Assembly: GCF_001316435.1 (NCBI RefSeq)
Contig: NZ_JXLL01000002.1
Coordinates: 215,768-279,767 of the forward strand
Direction: 5' to 3'
DNA: 64,000 nt
DNA from: Caloranaerobacter sp. TR13
GTDB taxonomy: Bacteria; Bacillota; Clostridia; Tissierellales; Thermohalobacteraceae
A program made the position numbers and the translations under genes. Below, one piece after another: positions 44,547 through 52,195 of the stretch (its first letter is position 1; each line of letters opens with the position of its first letter). The notes below the pieces were generated by a model. The model was given only the letters and a program-made list of their open reading frames with translations, did no database searches and had not been told where the DNA came from.

Positions 44547-44555
44547 TAGAAAGAT

Positions 44556-44585
44556 AATAGACAGGAAAAAACCTGCCTATTTATT
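44556..44585. terminator. Bidirectional terminator
   Basis: AATAGACAGG/CCTGCCTATT stem with one A-C mismatch and A6 loop between convergent genes. Confidence 0.7.
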
Positions 44586-45116
44586 TTCCACTATTAATAA
44601 ATCTAATATTTTTTTATATATTTCTTGAGGATTTTCTTTCCAATTATTACAAATGAGCTTTGCTTGCTTATTTGAAACTACATTCAGAGACATATTGAAT
44701 AGAGTAATGTCTTTTTCTATGACTTTTAGATTAACAATATACTCTGAATCATTCTTTTTATAGTAGTTACCAATAATTTGAGTTTTCTTAATCATTTCTT
44801 CTTTTTTCTTTTTATAATTATTATCAATTTCAAGTTTTATTTTTTCTGGTATTCTATCTATGAAGTAATTAAGAGTATTTTTACCTTGCTCGGTGATATG
44901 GTAGTACTCACTGCCATCTTTTGTAGTTATTTCAATAAACTTTGAGGATACTAGCTCGCTTAAAAATTGTTGTACCATAAAATAATTAACCATATAATCA
45001 TTTTCGAGAACGAATTGTGTAATTTCAGAATTAGTCATCGGGAATTCTACAATATCTAATATGTATAGAAGCAAGAGTTTGTGTTGTGCTAATTCTTTAG
45101 TATTTTCAACAAACAT
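44577..45116 (-). CDS. DUF4364 family protein (winged-helix-like)
   Basis: 179 residues. N-terminal half resembles a winged helix (HKLLLLYILDIVEFPMTNSEITQFVLEN, FLSELVSSKFIEITTKDGSEYYHITEQGKNTL), followed by a short alpha/beta part; matches the Clostridial DUF4364 family, thought to be a transcription regulator. ATG 45116 with AAGAGGTGG upstream; the frame extends to 45236 but the extra 40 residues have no ribosome site. Target unknown. Confidence 0.85.
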   Translation of the reverse strand: MFVENTKELAQHKLLLLYILDIVEFPMTNSEITQFVLENDYMVNYFMVQQFLSELVSSKFIEITTKDGSEYYHITEQGKNTLNYFIDRIPEKIKLEIDNNYKKKKEEMIKKTQIIGNYYKKNDSEYIVNLKVIEKDITLFNMSLNVVSNKQAKLICNNWKENPQEIYKKILDLLIVENK

Positions 45117-45210
45117 AATGCCACCTCTTTTTTCTAGATATGTGATTATTGATTTTGTTTTATTGATTTCACACATCTTTAAATAAATCATATTAAAATT
45201 ATAACACATA

Positions 45211-45246
45211 AAAAGGAGAAGTGGCAAAAATACCACTTCTCCTTTT
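45211..45246 (-). terminator. Terminator of the SASP gene
   Basis: Perfect 14-bp stem AAAAGGAGAAGTGG/CCACTTCTCCTTTT, 8-base loop, just after the SASP stop on the minus strand. Confidence 0.88.
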
Positions 45247-45253
45247 TATTGAT

Positions 45254-45457
45254 TTATCTTCCAGACATCTGTCTTTCAGCTTGCTCAATTAACCTTTTAA
45301 CCATATATCCACCAACATAACCATTTTGTCTAGAAGTTAAATTTCCTTTATCTATACTATTATAATTAGATAAACCTAATTCATTAGCTATTTCTATTTT
45401 CATCTGCTCAAGGGCTTGCTTAGCTTCTGGAACAACAACTCTATTTCCTCTAGCCAA
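45254..45457 (-). CDS. Alpha/beta-type small acid-soluble spore protein
   Basis: 67 residues, major alpha/beta SASP. It holds the germination-protease site region MKIEIANELGL, then DKGNLTSRQNGYVGGYMVKRLIEQAE, which is the DNA-binding part. Coats and protects spore DNA and is degraded at germination. TTG start with GGAGGG upstream. A SigG-like promoter fits upstream (GGATA-N18-TATATTA). Single-gene unit closed by a strong terminator. Confidence 0.95.
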   Translation of the reverse strand: MARGNRVVVPEAKQALEQMKIEIANELGLSNYNSIDKGNLTSRQNGYVGGYMVKRLIEQAERQMSGR

Positions 45458-45512
45458 TTTTTTTCCCTCCCAAATAGATTTATTACCAACATCATATTTG
45501 ATGTTGTATTAT

Positions 45513-45542
45513 TAATATAACCTTTTTTAAATTTTTATATCC
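45513..45542 (-). promoter_or_regulatory. SigG-like promoter of the SASP gene
   Basis: Read on the minus strand: GGATA (45542-45538), 18 bases, TATATTA (45519-45513). The first base of the -10 differs from CATNNTA. A hairpin CAACATCA/TGATGTTG lies between it and the gene (45488-45507). Confidence 0.4.
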
Positions 45543-45715
45543 ATGAAAATATTTAAAATTGGTATATTTTATACTATTTATTCATATAATTAATACTTTA
45601 GGAAAAAATTGATTTAATAATTAATAATCAATAAATTAATAACTATTGGTCAATAATTATGGAGTAATAGCTGTGTTATAATAAATTTAGCATTAAAAAA
45701 AGAAAGGAGTATTAT

Positions 45716-46411
45716 ATGAATTTAAATTTCAAAGAAAAGATAATAGAAAAAGCTATTGGTATGGGTGCTTCTAAGATTGGATTTGCTAAATTAGAGAACG
45801 TCTTGTCTGATAGTTTTTCTCACTTAAAATCAGGTATTTCCATTGTTGTTAGATTATCAGATCAGATAATGAATGATGTAGTAGATAAACCAACACATAC
45901 TTATTTTCATCATTATAGAACAGTAAATTTTTTAATAGATCAGATTACTTTAGCTATAACAACTATGATTCAAAATGAAGGATATCTTGCTATGGCAGTA
46001 CCAGCTTCTCAAACTGTTAAAACACAAATAGATGCATATACAGGAATTTTCCAGCACAAAACTGCTGCAACTTTGGCAGGCTTAGGATGGATAGGTAAAA
46101 ATGCTTGTTTAGTGACAGAAGAATTTGGACCAAGAATAAGATTAGGAACCGTATTAACAAATATGATTTTTCCATATGATGATCCGATTAAAGACTCAAA
46201 ATGTGGTGATTGTAATATTTGTGTAACAAAATGTCCAGCTTTGGCTTTGAAAGGGGAAAATTGGTATCAAGGTATTAAACGAGGCAATTTGGTTGATGCA
46301 TTTGCATGTAGTACTTATATGAGTGAACAATATAAAGATATAGGTAGAGGATCAGTATGTGGCTTATGTATTTCAAGTTGTCCAAGGGGAACAAAAGTTA
46401 TTAGGCCATAA
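45716..46411 (+). CDS. 4Fe-4S double-cluster protein related to epoxyqueuosine reductase QueG
   Basis: 231 residues. C-terminal Cys motifs CGDCNICVTKCPA (about 164-176) and CGLCISSCPRG (about 217-227) should hold two [4Fe-4S] clusters; upstream part VPASQTVKTQIDAYTGIFQHKTAATLAGLGWIGKNACLVTEEFG matches the QueG/DUF1730-like cobalamin-binding region. It is much shorter than QueG (about 380), lacking the C-terminal HEAT-like part, as in a Clostridial subfamily of unknown function. ATG after AGAAAGGAG. Whether it binds cobalamin as QueG does is open. Confidence 0.8.
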   Translation: MNLNFKEKIIEKAIGMGASKIGFAKLENVLSDSFSHLKSGISIVVRLSDQIMNDVVDKPTHTYFHHYRTVNFLIDQITLAITTMIQNEGYLAMAVPASQTVKTQIDAYTGIFQHKTAATLAGLGWIGKNACLVTEEFGPRIRLGTVLTNMIFPYDDPIKDSKCGDCNICVTKCPALALKGENWYQGIKRGNLVDAFACSTYMSEQYKDIGRGSVCGLCISSCPRGTKVIRP

Positions 46412-46415
46412 TTTA

Positions 46416-46439
46416 GCGGCCTTTAATAGGCCGCACTTT
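46416..46439. terminator. Bidirectional terminator
   Basis: GCGGCCT/AGGCCGC stem with TTAAT loop and ACTTTT tail, between convergent genes. Confidence 0.8.
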
Positions 46440-46627
46440 TAAGTTAGTTTTCTTTTTATAGGAGTTTTTACATCTTTTCTAGTACCATGCTGATGTTTGC
46501 TTTCAAGCTGAGCTTTTTGAGATTCTGCTTCTCTATAAAAGTGTCTTTCATCGTTTGTTATTGTTATAGCAGAGTATTCAGCCTGTTTTCCTTTAATATT
46601 AGTAAAGGTACTTTTTCTTATAGACAA
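46439..46627 (-). CDS. Small basic hypothetical protein (62 residues)
   Basis: TTG start at 46627 with AAAGGAGATG eight bases upstream; the ATG at 46636 lies on that ribosome site. The sequence (MSIRKSTFTNIKGKQAEYS... ending KTPIKRKLT) is rich in Lys/Arg/His, without Cys or membrane segment. I do not recognise a family. Ribosome site and terminator support a real gene; nucleic-acid binding is only a guess from its charge. Confidence 0.6.
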   Translation of the reverse strand: MSIRKSTFTNIKGKQAEYSAITITNDERHFYREAESQKAQLESKHQHGTRKDVKTPIKRKLT

Positions 46628-46870
46628 TAAACACATCTCCTTTTTATGATTTTTAAAAATTTTGTAATTAATTGAAAAAATTATTATGAGCTAATCGGAT
46701 TATAGTTTCGATTAAATACGATATGTTATAATTAAATAAAAATTATATTTATATTTTAACCCTATGAAACAACATAATACTTCGAATTTTTTCCTATAAA
46801 TAATATTTATTTAAAAAAAGTTTTAAAATGTTGTAAAGAGATATAATAGAGAAATATTAGGGGGGATATT

Positions 46871-47983
46871 TTGAAAAAAGTAATAAATATAACAGTAGTG
46901 GTGGTAATTGTATTTTTACTTTTGACTGGATGTAATAAAATAGAAGAGGTAAACAATGAAATACCAGTTGTTAATAAGGTTTATAACAAAGCGGAAGAAA
47001 CCAATAATATTATTGATAAAAAAGATAGTAAAGATGATAATAATTCAGAGGACCCTTTTGAAAAAATAGATTTATCAAAAAAACCAAATGAAGCAGGCCA
47101 AATAATGATATTAATGTATCATAACATTGGAAATGAAGAAAGTGAATGGGTTAGGACAGTTGAAAACTTTAAAAAGGATTTAAAGGTATTATATGAAAAA
47201 GGATATAGACCTATAAGTCTTAAAGATTTTGTGAATAATAATATAGATGTTGAGGCTGGATATACACCAATAGTTATTACTTTTGATGATGGCAATAAAA
47301 ATAATTTTAATATAATTGTAAAAGATGGTAAGAAAATAATTGATCCTAATTGTGCGGTAAGTATTTACGAAGAGTTTCATAAACAGCATCCTGATTTTCC
47401 TTTAAAGGCAACATTTTTTATATTTGGGAAAAATCCTTTTAGGCAAAAAGAGTTTGTAGAGTATAAGCTTAAGTATTTAATTGAAAAGGGACTAGATATA
47501 GGTAATCATACAATTGCACATAATAATTTAACTAAATTAGATTCTAGTAGTATACAAAAGGTAATTGGTGAAAATATTGAGTTTTTAAGCAGCATTTTAA
47601 AAGATTATGAAGTAAATATGTTAGCACTTCCATACGGAAGTAGACCTAAAAACAAAGAAAATGAAATTTATTTAAGAAAAGGTGAGTATAATGGGATTAA
47701 TTATAATAATATAGCTATACTGAATGTAGGCTGGAAGCCTTCTTATTCTCCAATAGACAAGAGATTTAATCCTTATTCAATACCAAGAGTTAGGGCAAGT
47801 GAGATTAATGTTGATAATGTCGGTCTCTATGACTGGCTAGAATACTTTGACAAGTACCCTCAAAAAAGATTTATTAGTGATGGCAATCCAGATGTTGTAA
47901 CTGTACCTAAAAAGTTTGAGGATATTGTAGACAAAAATAAATTAAACGGTAAGTTACTTTATATTTATGAAGAAAAGGAGTAA
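46871..47983 (+). CDS. Polysaccharide deacetylase lipoprotein
   Basis: 370 residues. Lipobox LLLTGC (Cys about 20), a charged linker rich in Asn/Asp/Lys (25-75), then a NodB fold: ILMYHNIGNE, VITFDDGNKNNF (Asp-Asp metal site), TFFIFGKNPF, and IGNHTIAHNNLTKL (H-x3-H). Likely removes acetyl groups from peptidoglycan or another surface glycan. Longer than the minimal domain owing to inserted loops. TTG start at 46871 after GGGGGGATA. Beside sporulation genes. Confidence 0.88.
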   Translation: MKKVINITVVVVIVFLLLTGCNKIEEVNNEIPVVNKVYNKAEETNNIIDKKDSKDDNNSEDPFEKIDLSKKPNEAGQIMILMYHNIGNEESEWVRTVENFKKDLKVLYEKGYRPISLKDFVNNNIDVEAGYTPIVITFDDGNKNNFNIIVKDGKKIIDPNCAVSIYEEFHKQHPDFPLKATFFIFGKNPFRQKEFVEYKLKYLIEKGLDIGNHTIAHNNLTKLDSSSIQKVIGENIEFLSSILKDYEVNMLALPYGSRPKNKENEIYLRKGEYNGINYNNIAILNVGWKPSYSPIDKRFNPYSIPRVRASEINVDNVGLYDWLEYFDKYPQKRFISDGNPDVVTVPKKFEDIVDKNKLNGKLLYIYEEKE

Positions 47984-47996
47984 GCTTTACTCCTTT
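47974..47996. terminator. Bidirectional terminator
   Basis: Near-perfect palindrome AAAGGAGTAA/TTACTCCTTT with a 3-base centre, overlapping both stop codons of the convergent genes. Confidence 0.75.
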
Positions 47997-48940
47997 ATTA
48001 ATTTTTTTGATATATTTACAAGGGTTGATGAAAAAGGTAAGAGCAGTAATGTAGTTATTATATTAAAAAGTGTATGAGCATTTGCGATTTGTCTCGAAGG
48101 ATTATCTGGTGAAATTAGACTTACAAAGTTATAAAGATAATTTATAAAATAATAAAAGATAATAACTCCACTTATGTTGAATATTATATGGACAAAAGCA
48201 GCCTGTTTGCCAGCACGATTAGTTACTAAACTTCCTATTAAAGCATCTATACAGGTACCTATATTTTGTCCTAGTATAATAGGAATAGAAGTTCTGACTG
48301 AAATAATGTGAGATGATGCCATAATTTGAAGTATAGCAATTCCGGTACTGCTACTGTGAATAATTGTTGTTATAAGAAATCCTGAGAATATACCTAAAAT
48401 ATCATTAGCACCAATATTTTGTATTAATAAAGAAAGTTTTTTTGTACTATTTGTTAAAGCTATGCTATTTGAAATAATGTCTATACCTAGAAATATCAAA
48501 GAAATTCCTATTAATAGTTTGGAAATTATTTTAGTCGAATCTTTTTTTAATAAAGGCATAGTAGTAATTCCAGCCAATAAAAGATATACTGCGTATTTTT
48601 TAATATCTATTGCAACGATTTGTGATGTTATAGTAGTACCAATATTTGCTCCCATAATTATAGGTACAGCATTATAAATGCTTATTAGATTACTGTGTAC
48701 AAGACTAATGACTAATAAAGTTGTAGCACTACTACTTTGAAGTAGTCCAGTTATTATTACTCCTAGTAATACGCCAAGTATTTTATTATTTGTTAATTTA
48801 TATAGTTTAATCTTAAGCTTTTTTGAGACTATTTTTTCAAATGAAGTAGAAATTATTTTTATGCCTAAAAGAAATAATAAGAGACCTGCACAAATACTTA
48901 ATAAAATTATTATATAATGTATTTCTTTCAATAACTTCAT
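47987..48940 (-). CDS. Na/Pi cotransporter family protein
   Basis: 317 residues, eight to nine membrane segments. Two inverted-repeat motifs of the family: GLLQSSSATTLLVISLV and TTIIHSSSTGIAILQIM. It ends after the membrane part; the C-terminal PhoU-like domain of many bacterial homologues is absent. Predicted sodium-dependent phosphate transport, not proven. ATG with TGGAGGGAA upstream. Confidence 0.88.
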   Translation of the reverse strand: MKLLKEIHYIIILLSICAGLLLFLLGIKIISTSFEKIVSKKLKIKLYKLTNNKILGVLLGVIITGLLQSSSATTLLVISLVHSNLISIYNAVPIIMGANIGTTITSQIVAIDIKKYAVYLLLAGITTMPLLKKDSTKIISKLLIGISLIFLGIDIISNSIALTNSTKKLSLLIQNIGANDILGIFSGFLITTIIHSSSTGIAILQIMASSHIISVRTSIPIILGQNIGTCIDALIGSLVTNRAGKQAAFVHIIFNISGVIIFYYFINYLYNFVSLISPDNPSRQIANAHTLFNIITTLLLLPFSSTLVNISKKLIKE

Positions 48941-49046
48941 TTATTCCCTCCAATTAAATTACTAAAACATTATTACAGTTAATATATATGTAGTATTAGA
49001 TAAGTAAAGTATAAATTTTACTATTAAGATTTAGGGAGGGAATAGT

Positions 49047-49817
49047 TTGAAAATATTTTTGCTAGATAAAAATAAAATAATAAAAATAATTTTAGTTACA
49101 TTTTTAGTTATAAGTTCATTGGTTTATACAAATATTGATCAAGATGAAATAATTAGTGTATTTTCGGTAAAACGGGAGCTTCCTATTTATTCTGTTGATA
49201 CTAATGAAATGAAAATATCAATAAGTTTTGATGCGGCATGGGGAGATCAGTATACAAAGCAAATTTTGGATATACTAGATCAATACAGTGTAAAAACTAC
49301 ATTTTTTCTTGTCGGATTTTGGGTTGATAGATATCCTGATATGGTTAAGGAAATAGCTAGAAGAGGACATGAGATAGGCAATCATTCTACAAATCATCCT
49401 CATATGACAAAGTTGAGTCAAACTCAGATTGTTGAAGAATTGAAGAAAACAGAGGATAAAATAAAAAAAATTACAGGACAGCGAACTATTCTTTTTAGAC
49501 CTCCATTTGGTGATTATAATGATAGACTTATTAGAATTTGCAGAGATAATGGATATTATGTGATTCAATGGGATGTTGATTCTTTAGATTGGAAAGAATT
49601 AGGTGTTGAACCAGTAGTAGATCGCGTCTTAAGAAATGTAAAGAAAGGCTCTATAGTATTGTTTCATAATAATGCTAAGTATGTTACTAAGTATCTACCG
49701 ATTATAATAGAGAAACTTCAAGCTAAAGGATACAAAATAGTGCCAATTTCAGAATTAATCTATAAAGAGGGTTATTATATAGATAATACTGGGAGACAGA
49801 TGAAAAGAAAAAAATAA
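49047..49817 (+). CDS. pdaB: Polysaccharide deacetylase, PdaB-type sporulation protein
   Basis: 256 residues. One N-terminal membrane segment (KIIKIILVTFLVISSLVYT), then a NodB domain: ISFDAAWGDQYTKQILDIL, TTFFLVGFWVDRYPD, HEIGNHSTNHPHMTKLS (H-x3-H), RPPFGDYND and VIQWDVDSLDWKE. The AAWG form of the first motif is typical of PdaB-like proteins needed for late sporulation in Bacillus. TTG start with GAGGGAA upstream. Convergent with a SASP-like gene. Confidence 0.86.
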   Translation: MKIFLLDKNKIIKIILVTFLVISSLVYTNIDQDEIISVFSVKRELPIYSVDTNEMKISISFDAAWGDQYTKQILDILDQYSVKTTFFLVGFWVDRYPDMVKEIARRGHEIGNHSTNHPHMTKLSQTQIVEELKKTEDKIKKITGQRTILFRPPFGDYNDRLIRICRDNGYYVIQWDVDSLDWKELGVEPVVDRVLRNVKKGSIVLFHNNAKYVTKYLPIIIEKLQAKGYKIVPISELIYKEGYYIDNTGRQMKRKK

Positions 49818-49820
49818 TTT

Positions 49821-49847
49821 ATGGTGGCATTACTGCCACCATACTGT
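49821..49847. terminator. Bidirectional terminator
   Basis: 9-bp perfect stem ATGGTGGCA/TGCCACCAT with TTAC loop between the convergent pdaB and SASP-like genes. Confidence 0.8.
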
Positions 49848-49848
49848 T

Positions 49849-50013
49849 TTATGATCTTCCTAAGTTAGAAAAGCGTTTTTCAAAATTCTCCTTAATTTTT
49901 TTTACTACATTTTTGCCTGCTTTAGTGGTATCAATTCCCATTTCTTTTGCAATTTCTTCTTTGAAATTATCAAAAGCTTTTCTTGCATTTTCGGAGATTT
50001 TATTATTTTTCAT
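49849..50013 (-). CDS. SASP-like small spore protein (54 residues)
   Basis: ATG 50013 with GAGGTGA six bases upstream; stop at 49849. The sequence contains FKEEIAKEMGID, which resembles the germination-protease region of alpha/beta SASPs, followed by TTKAGKNVVKKIKENFEKRF. It lacks the usual VGG-MVKKMI box, so it is either a diverged alpha/beta SASP or an unrelated small basic spore protein. Its position next to pdaB supports a spore role. Confidence 0.6.
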   Translation of the reverse strand: MKNNKISENARKAFDNFKEEIAKEMGIDTTKAGKNVVKKIKENFEKRFSNLGRS

Positions 50014-50157
50014 ATATATCACCTCAATATTATTTTATCCAGAGGTTTTGTTCATTATTAATACAAATACTGGAATATAGAAGCTACAATACATAAAAAG
50101 ACTAACTAAAGTAAAATATAGAATATATATTTAACTTTTTTAGAAGGAGAGTAACCT

Positions 50158-50925
50158 ATGACAACTGATAAGATAAATATAAAAGATACGATAAATGATT
50201 TGAAAGAAGCTAAGGAAGGTTACTATAATTTTATTTATGAAAATATGTTCTTTATAGGAGTTACAGGAATGCAAAGTAAAACAACTATTAGTTTAATTGA
50301 ACATATTTTAAAATATGCAGGGCTTAAAACGGGAGTAATTAGTTCGAATGGTATAAAGTTTTGCAGTGAATTGATACATAATGTTTTAAACAAAATGACC
50401 AAAAATGGAGTTCAAGTTGTTATTGTGGAAGTTTCTTCTGATACATTAGATTATAATAAAATATATGATTTGAAATTTGATATTGCAGTGCATACAAGTA
50501 TTGAAAATGAATATTCAGGTTGTTTTAGAAAGAGTGAAGATTCTTTTAAAATACAGAAAAAACTATTTTATGAGCTTGATAAAGATAAAATAGCTATAAT
50601 TAACATAGATGATAGTGATGCTTTGAAATTAATAGAAGGTAATAATAAAGCTTTAGTTGTTACATATGGTTTGAATAATAAAGCGAGTTTAACGGCTTCT
50701 AGTATTTCAATAAAGGATTGCATTAATCTTTTCGTTTGCTTACAAAGAAGTCTTACTACGGTTCAAGGGTTAGACATAGATACATTTGAGTTTCCTGTTA
50801 CTTTAAAACTTTTAGGAGAACATAATATTTACAATGCTCTAGCATCAATAGCAGTAGCTTTATGTTTGAATGTAAGTATTGAAACAATAAAAAAGTCTCT
50901 TATTTTGTTTAATGGTATAGAATAA
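50158..50925 (+). CDS. Truncated Mur-ligase-like protein (MurE central-domain homologue)
   Basis: 255 residues corresponding to the ATP-binding central domain of MurE only: P-loop FIGVTGMQSKTT (normal GVTGTNGKTT), VVIVEVSSDTLD (normal EVSSHAL) and LKLLGEHNIYNALASIAVAL. The N-terminal UDP-MurNAc domain and the C-terminal domain that holds the incoming residue are missing; the protein stops at FNGIE where relatives continue into GR-motif sequence. Key catalytic residues (DHLD) are replaced. Clean frame and good ribosome site (AGAAGGAGAG) suggest a maintained gene with a changed role rather than a new fragment. Confidence 0.75.
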   Translation: MTTDKINIKDTINDLKEAKEGYYNFIYENMFFIGVTGMQSKTTISLIEHILKYAGLKTGVISSNGIKFCSELIHNVLNKMTKNGVQVVIVEVSSDTLDYNKIYDLKFDIAVHTSIENEYSGCFRKSEDSFKIQKKLFYELDKDKIAIINIDDSDALKLIEGNNKALVVTYGLNNKASLTASSISIKDCINLFVCLQRSLTTVQGLDIDTFEFPVTLKLLGEHNIYNALASIAVALCLNVSIETIKKSLILFNGIE

Positions 50926-50930
50926 AATCG

Positions 50931-51023
50931 GCTAGCCTTTCGCTATCTGCTATTCGATTGTCGAAAAGCGACAAGCGGACAGCAAATATCTAGTATCAAG
51001 TACCTAGTACCAAGTACCCATAC
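50931..51023 (+). repeat. Dispersed heptad-periodic repeat, copy C
   Basis: GCTATCT-GCTATTC-GATTGTC-GAAAAGC-GACAAGC-GGACAGC at 50942-50983, then CTAGTAT-CAAGTAC-CTAGTAC-CAAGTAC-CC to 51019. The last block equals the AGTACC units of copy A in the same orientation. Follows the Mur-like stop codon. Confidence 0.7.
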
Positions 51024-51275
51024 ATAAACAAAAGTCTGATATACTATTTGAAAGAATAGTATATATTTTTTTGGAGATTTTGAAGGATTTTTTTATTATT
51101 TGTCAAATATAATAAAAAGGATTTTGGTCTATTTAGTTGTATTAAATTTTAATTACTTAAGAAAAAATATCGTACCAGTAAAAACAAAAATATTCATATT
51201 ATTAATTTGTAGTGAATATTATAGTTGTAGATTAGTCCAAAAAAACGTAAGATATAAAAGGGGAGTGGGAAGCAA
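51024..51275. other. Intergenic stretch, no gene seen
   Basis: AT-rich spacer before the SSB-like gene. An open frame at 51100-51327 overlaps the SSB start in another frame and has no ribosome site; I see no gene in this stretch. Confidence 0.5.
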
Positions 51276-51956
51276 ATGGTTGATAAGGTTATTCAAACCA
51301 ATTCAGTTACAATTGTTGGAAAAATAGTTAGTGAACTTGAATTTAGTCATCAAATGTATGGAGAAGGATTTTATACTTTTTATATTGAAGTTCCTAGACT
51401 AAGTGAAAATTCAGATGTATTACCAGTTACTATCTCTGAAAGGCTTTTTGTTGGTATAGAGTTAAAACCAGGTGTAGAACTTGTAATTGAAGGGCAATTA
51501 AGGTCTTATAATAGGTATTCAGATGGAAGCAACAGACTTTTATTAACAGTTTTTGCAAGAGATATTTACTTGCCTCATGATGAGGAAGAACTTTTAGAAC
51601 TTAGACGTAAGCCAAATGAAATTTTCTTAGATGGTTATATTTGTAAACAGCCTGTATATAGGACTACACCATTTGGTAGAGAAATCACAGATTTACTTGT
51701 TGCGGTAAATAGACCTTATAACAAATCAGATTACATACCTTGTATTGCTTGGGGGAGAAATGCAAGGTTCTCTGAAAAGTTAAGAGTTGGCGATCATGTT
51801 AGATTATGGGGAAGAATTCAGAGTAGAGAATATCAAAAGAAGCTTCCTGATGGTGAAGTGCTAAATAAAGTTGCATATGAAGTTTCTATATCAAAGATGG
51901 AGTATTTAAAAGATGAAAATAATAGAGAAGGCAAATTAAAAGCTGAATCAGTTTAG
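51276..51956 (+). CDS. Single-stranded DNA-binding-like protein with two OB folds
   Basis: 226 residues. Two OB-fold-like halves: 8-98 (NSVTIVGKIVSELEFSHQ, PGVELVIEGQLRSYNRYSDG) and 110-200 (NEIFLDGYICKQPVYRTTPFG, DYIPCIAWGRNARFSEKLRVGD, LWGRIQSREYQKKLPDG), the second closest to canonical SSB. Two-OB SSB-like proteins of this size occur in many Clostridia beside the normal single-OB Ssb and are of unclear role. No acidic DDDIPF-type tail, so it may not recruit the replication partners of Ssb. ATG after AAGGGGAGTGGG. Confidence 0.85.
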   Translation: MVDKVIQTNSVTIVGKIVSELEFSHQMYGEGFYTFYIEVPRLSENSDVLPVTISERLFVGIELKPGVELVIEGQLRSYNRYSDGSNRLLLTVFARDIYLPHDEEELLELRRKPNEIFLDGYICKQPVYRTTPFGREITDLLVAVNRPYNKSDYIPCIAWGRNARFSEKLRVGDHVRLWGRIQSREYQKKLPDGEVLNKVAYEVSISKMEYLKDENNREGKLKAESV

Positions 51957-51962
51957 AGTTGA

Positions 51963-51990
51963 AACAAGGCCATTAAGGTCTTGTTTTTTG
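51963..51990 (+). terminator. Rho-independent terminator
   Basis: AACAAGGCC/GGTCTTGTT stem (one G-T pair) followed by T-run after the SSB-like gene. Confidence 0.82.
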
Positions 51991-52038
51991 ATATAATTAA
52001 GTATATGAAATAAGTATATGAAGAGAAGGAGGGATTTT

Positions 52039-52170
52039 ATGTATTTTAATGTAATTATAGTTGCTATCTTTTTTATAATTTTAATCAGTATTCAATATAC
52101 TCTCAATAAAATATTATTAGAATTAAGGGGAATAAAAGAAATACTTAATAAGTGTAATTTTAAAAGATAG
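52039..52170 (+). CDS. Small single-span membrane protein (43 residues)
   Basis: ATG 52039 behind GAAGGAGGG; 43 codons. One hydrophobic segment (VIIVAIFFIILISIQYTL) and a charged cytoplasmic tail (LRGIKEILNKCNFKR). No family recognised. It ends 25 bases before the methyltransferase gene, with no terminator between, so the two are probably cotranscribed. Confidence 0.6.
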   Translation: MYFNVIIVAIFFIILISIQYTLNKILLELRGIKEILNKCNFKR

Positions 52171-52195
52171 TAGTCCAGTAGTGAGGGATTAAAAT

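Noticed and set aside
51100..51327. 75-residue open frame before the SSB-like gene
   Set aside because: No ribosome site, overlaps the SSB start out of frame, and the sequence lacks family likeness.
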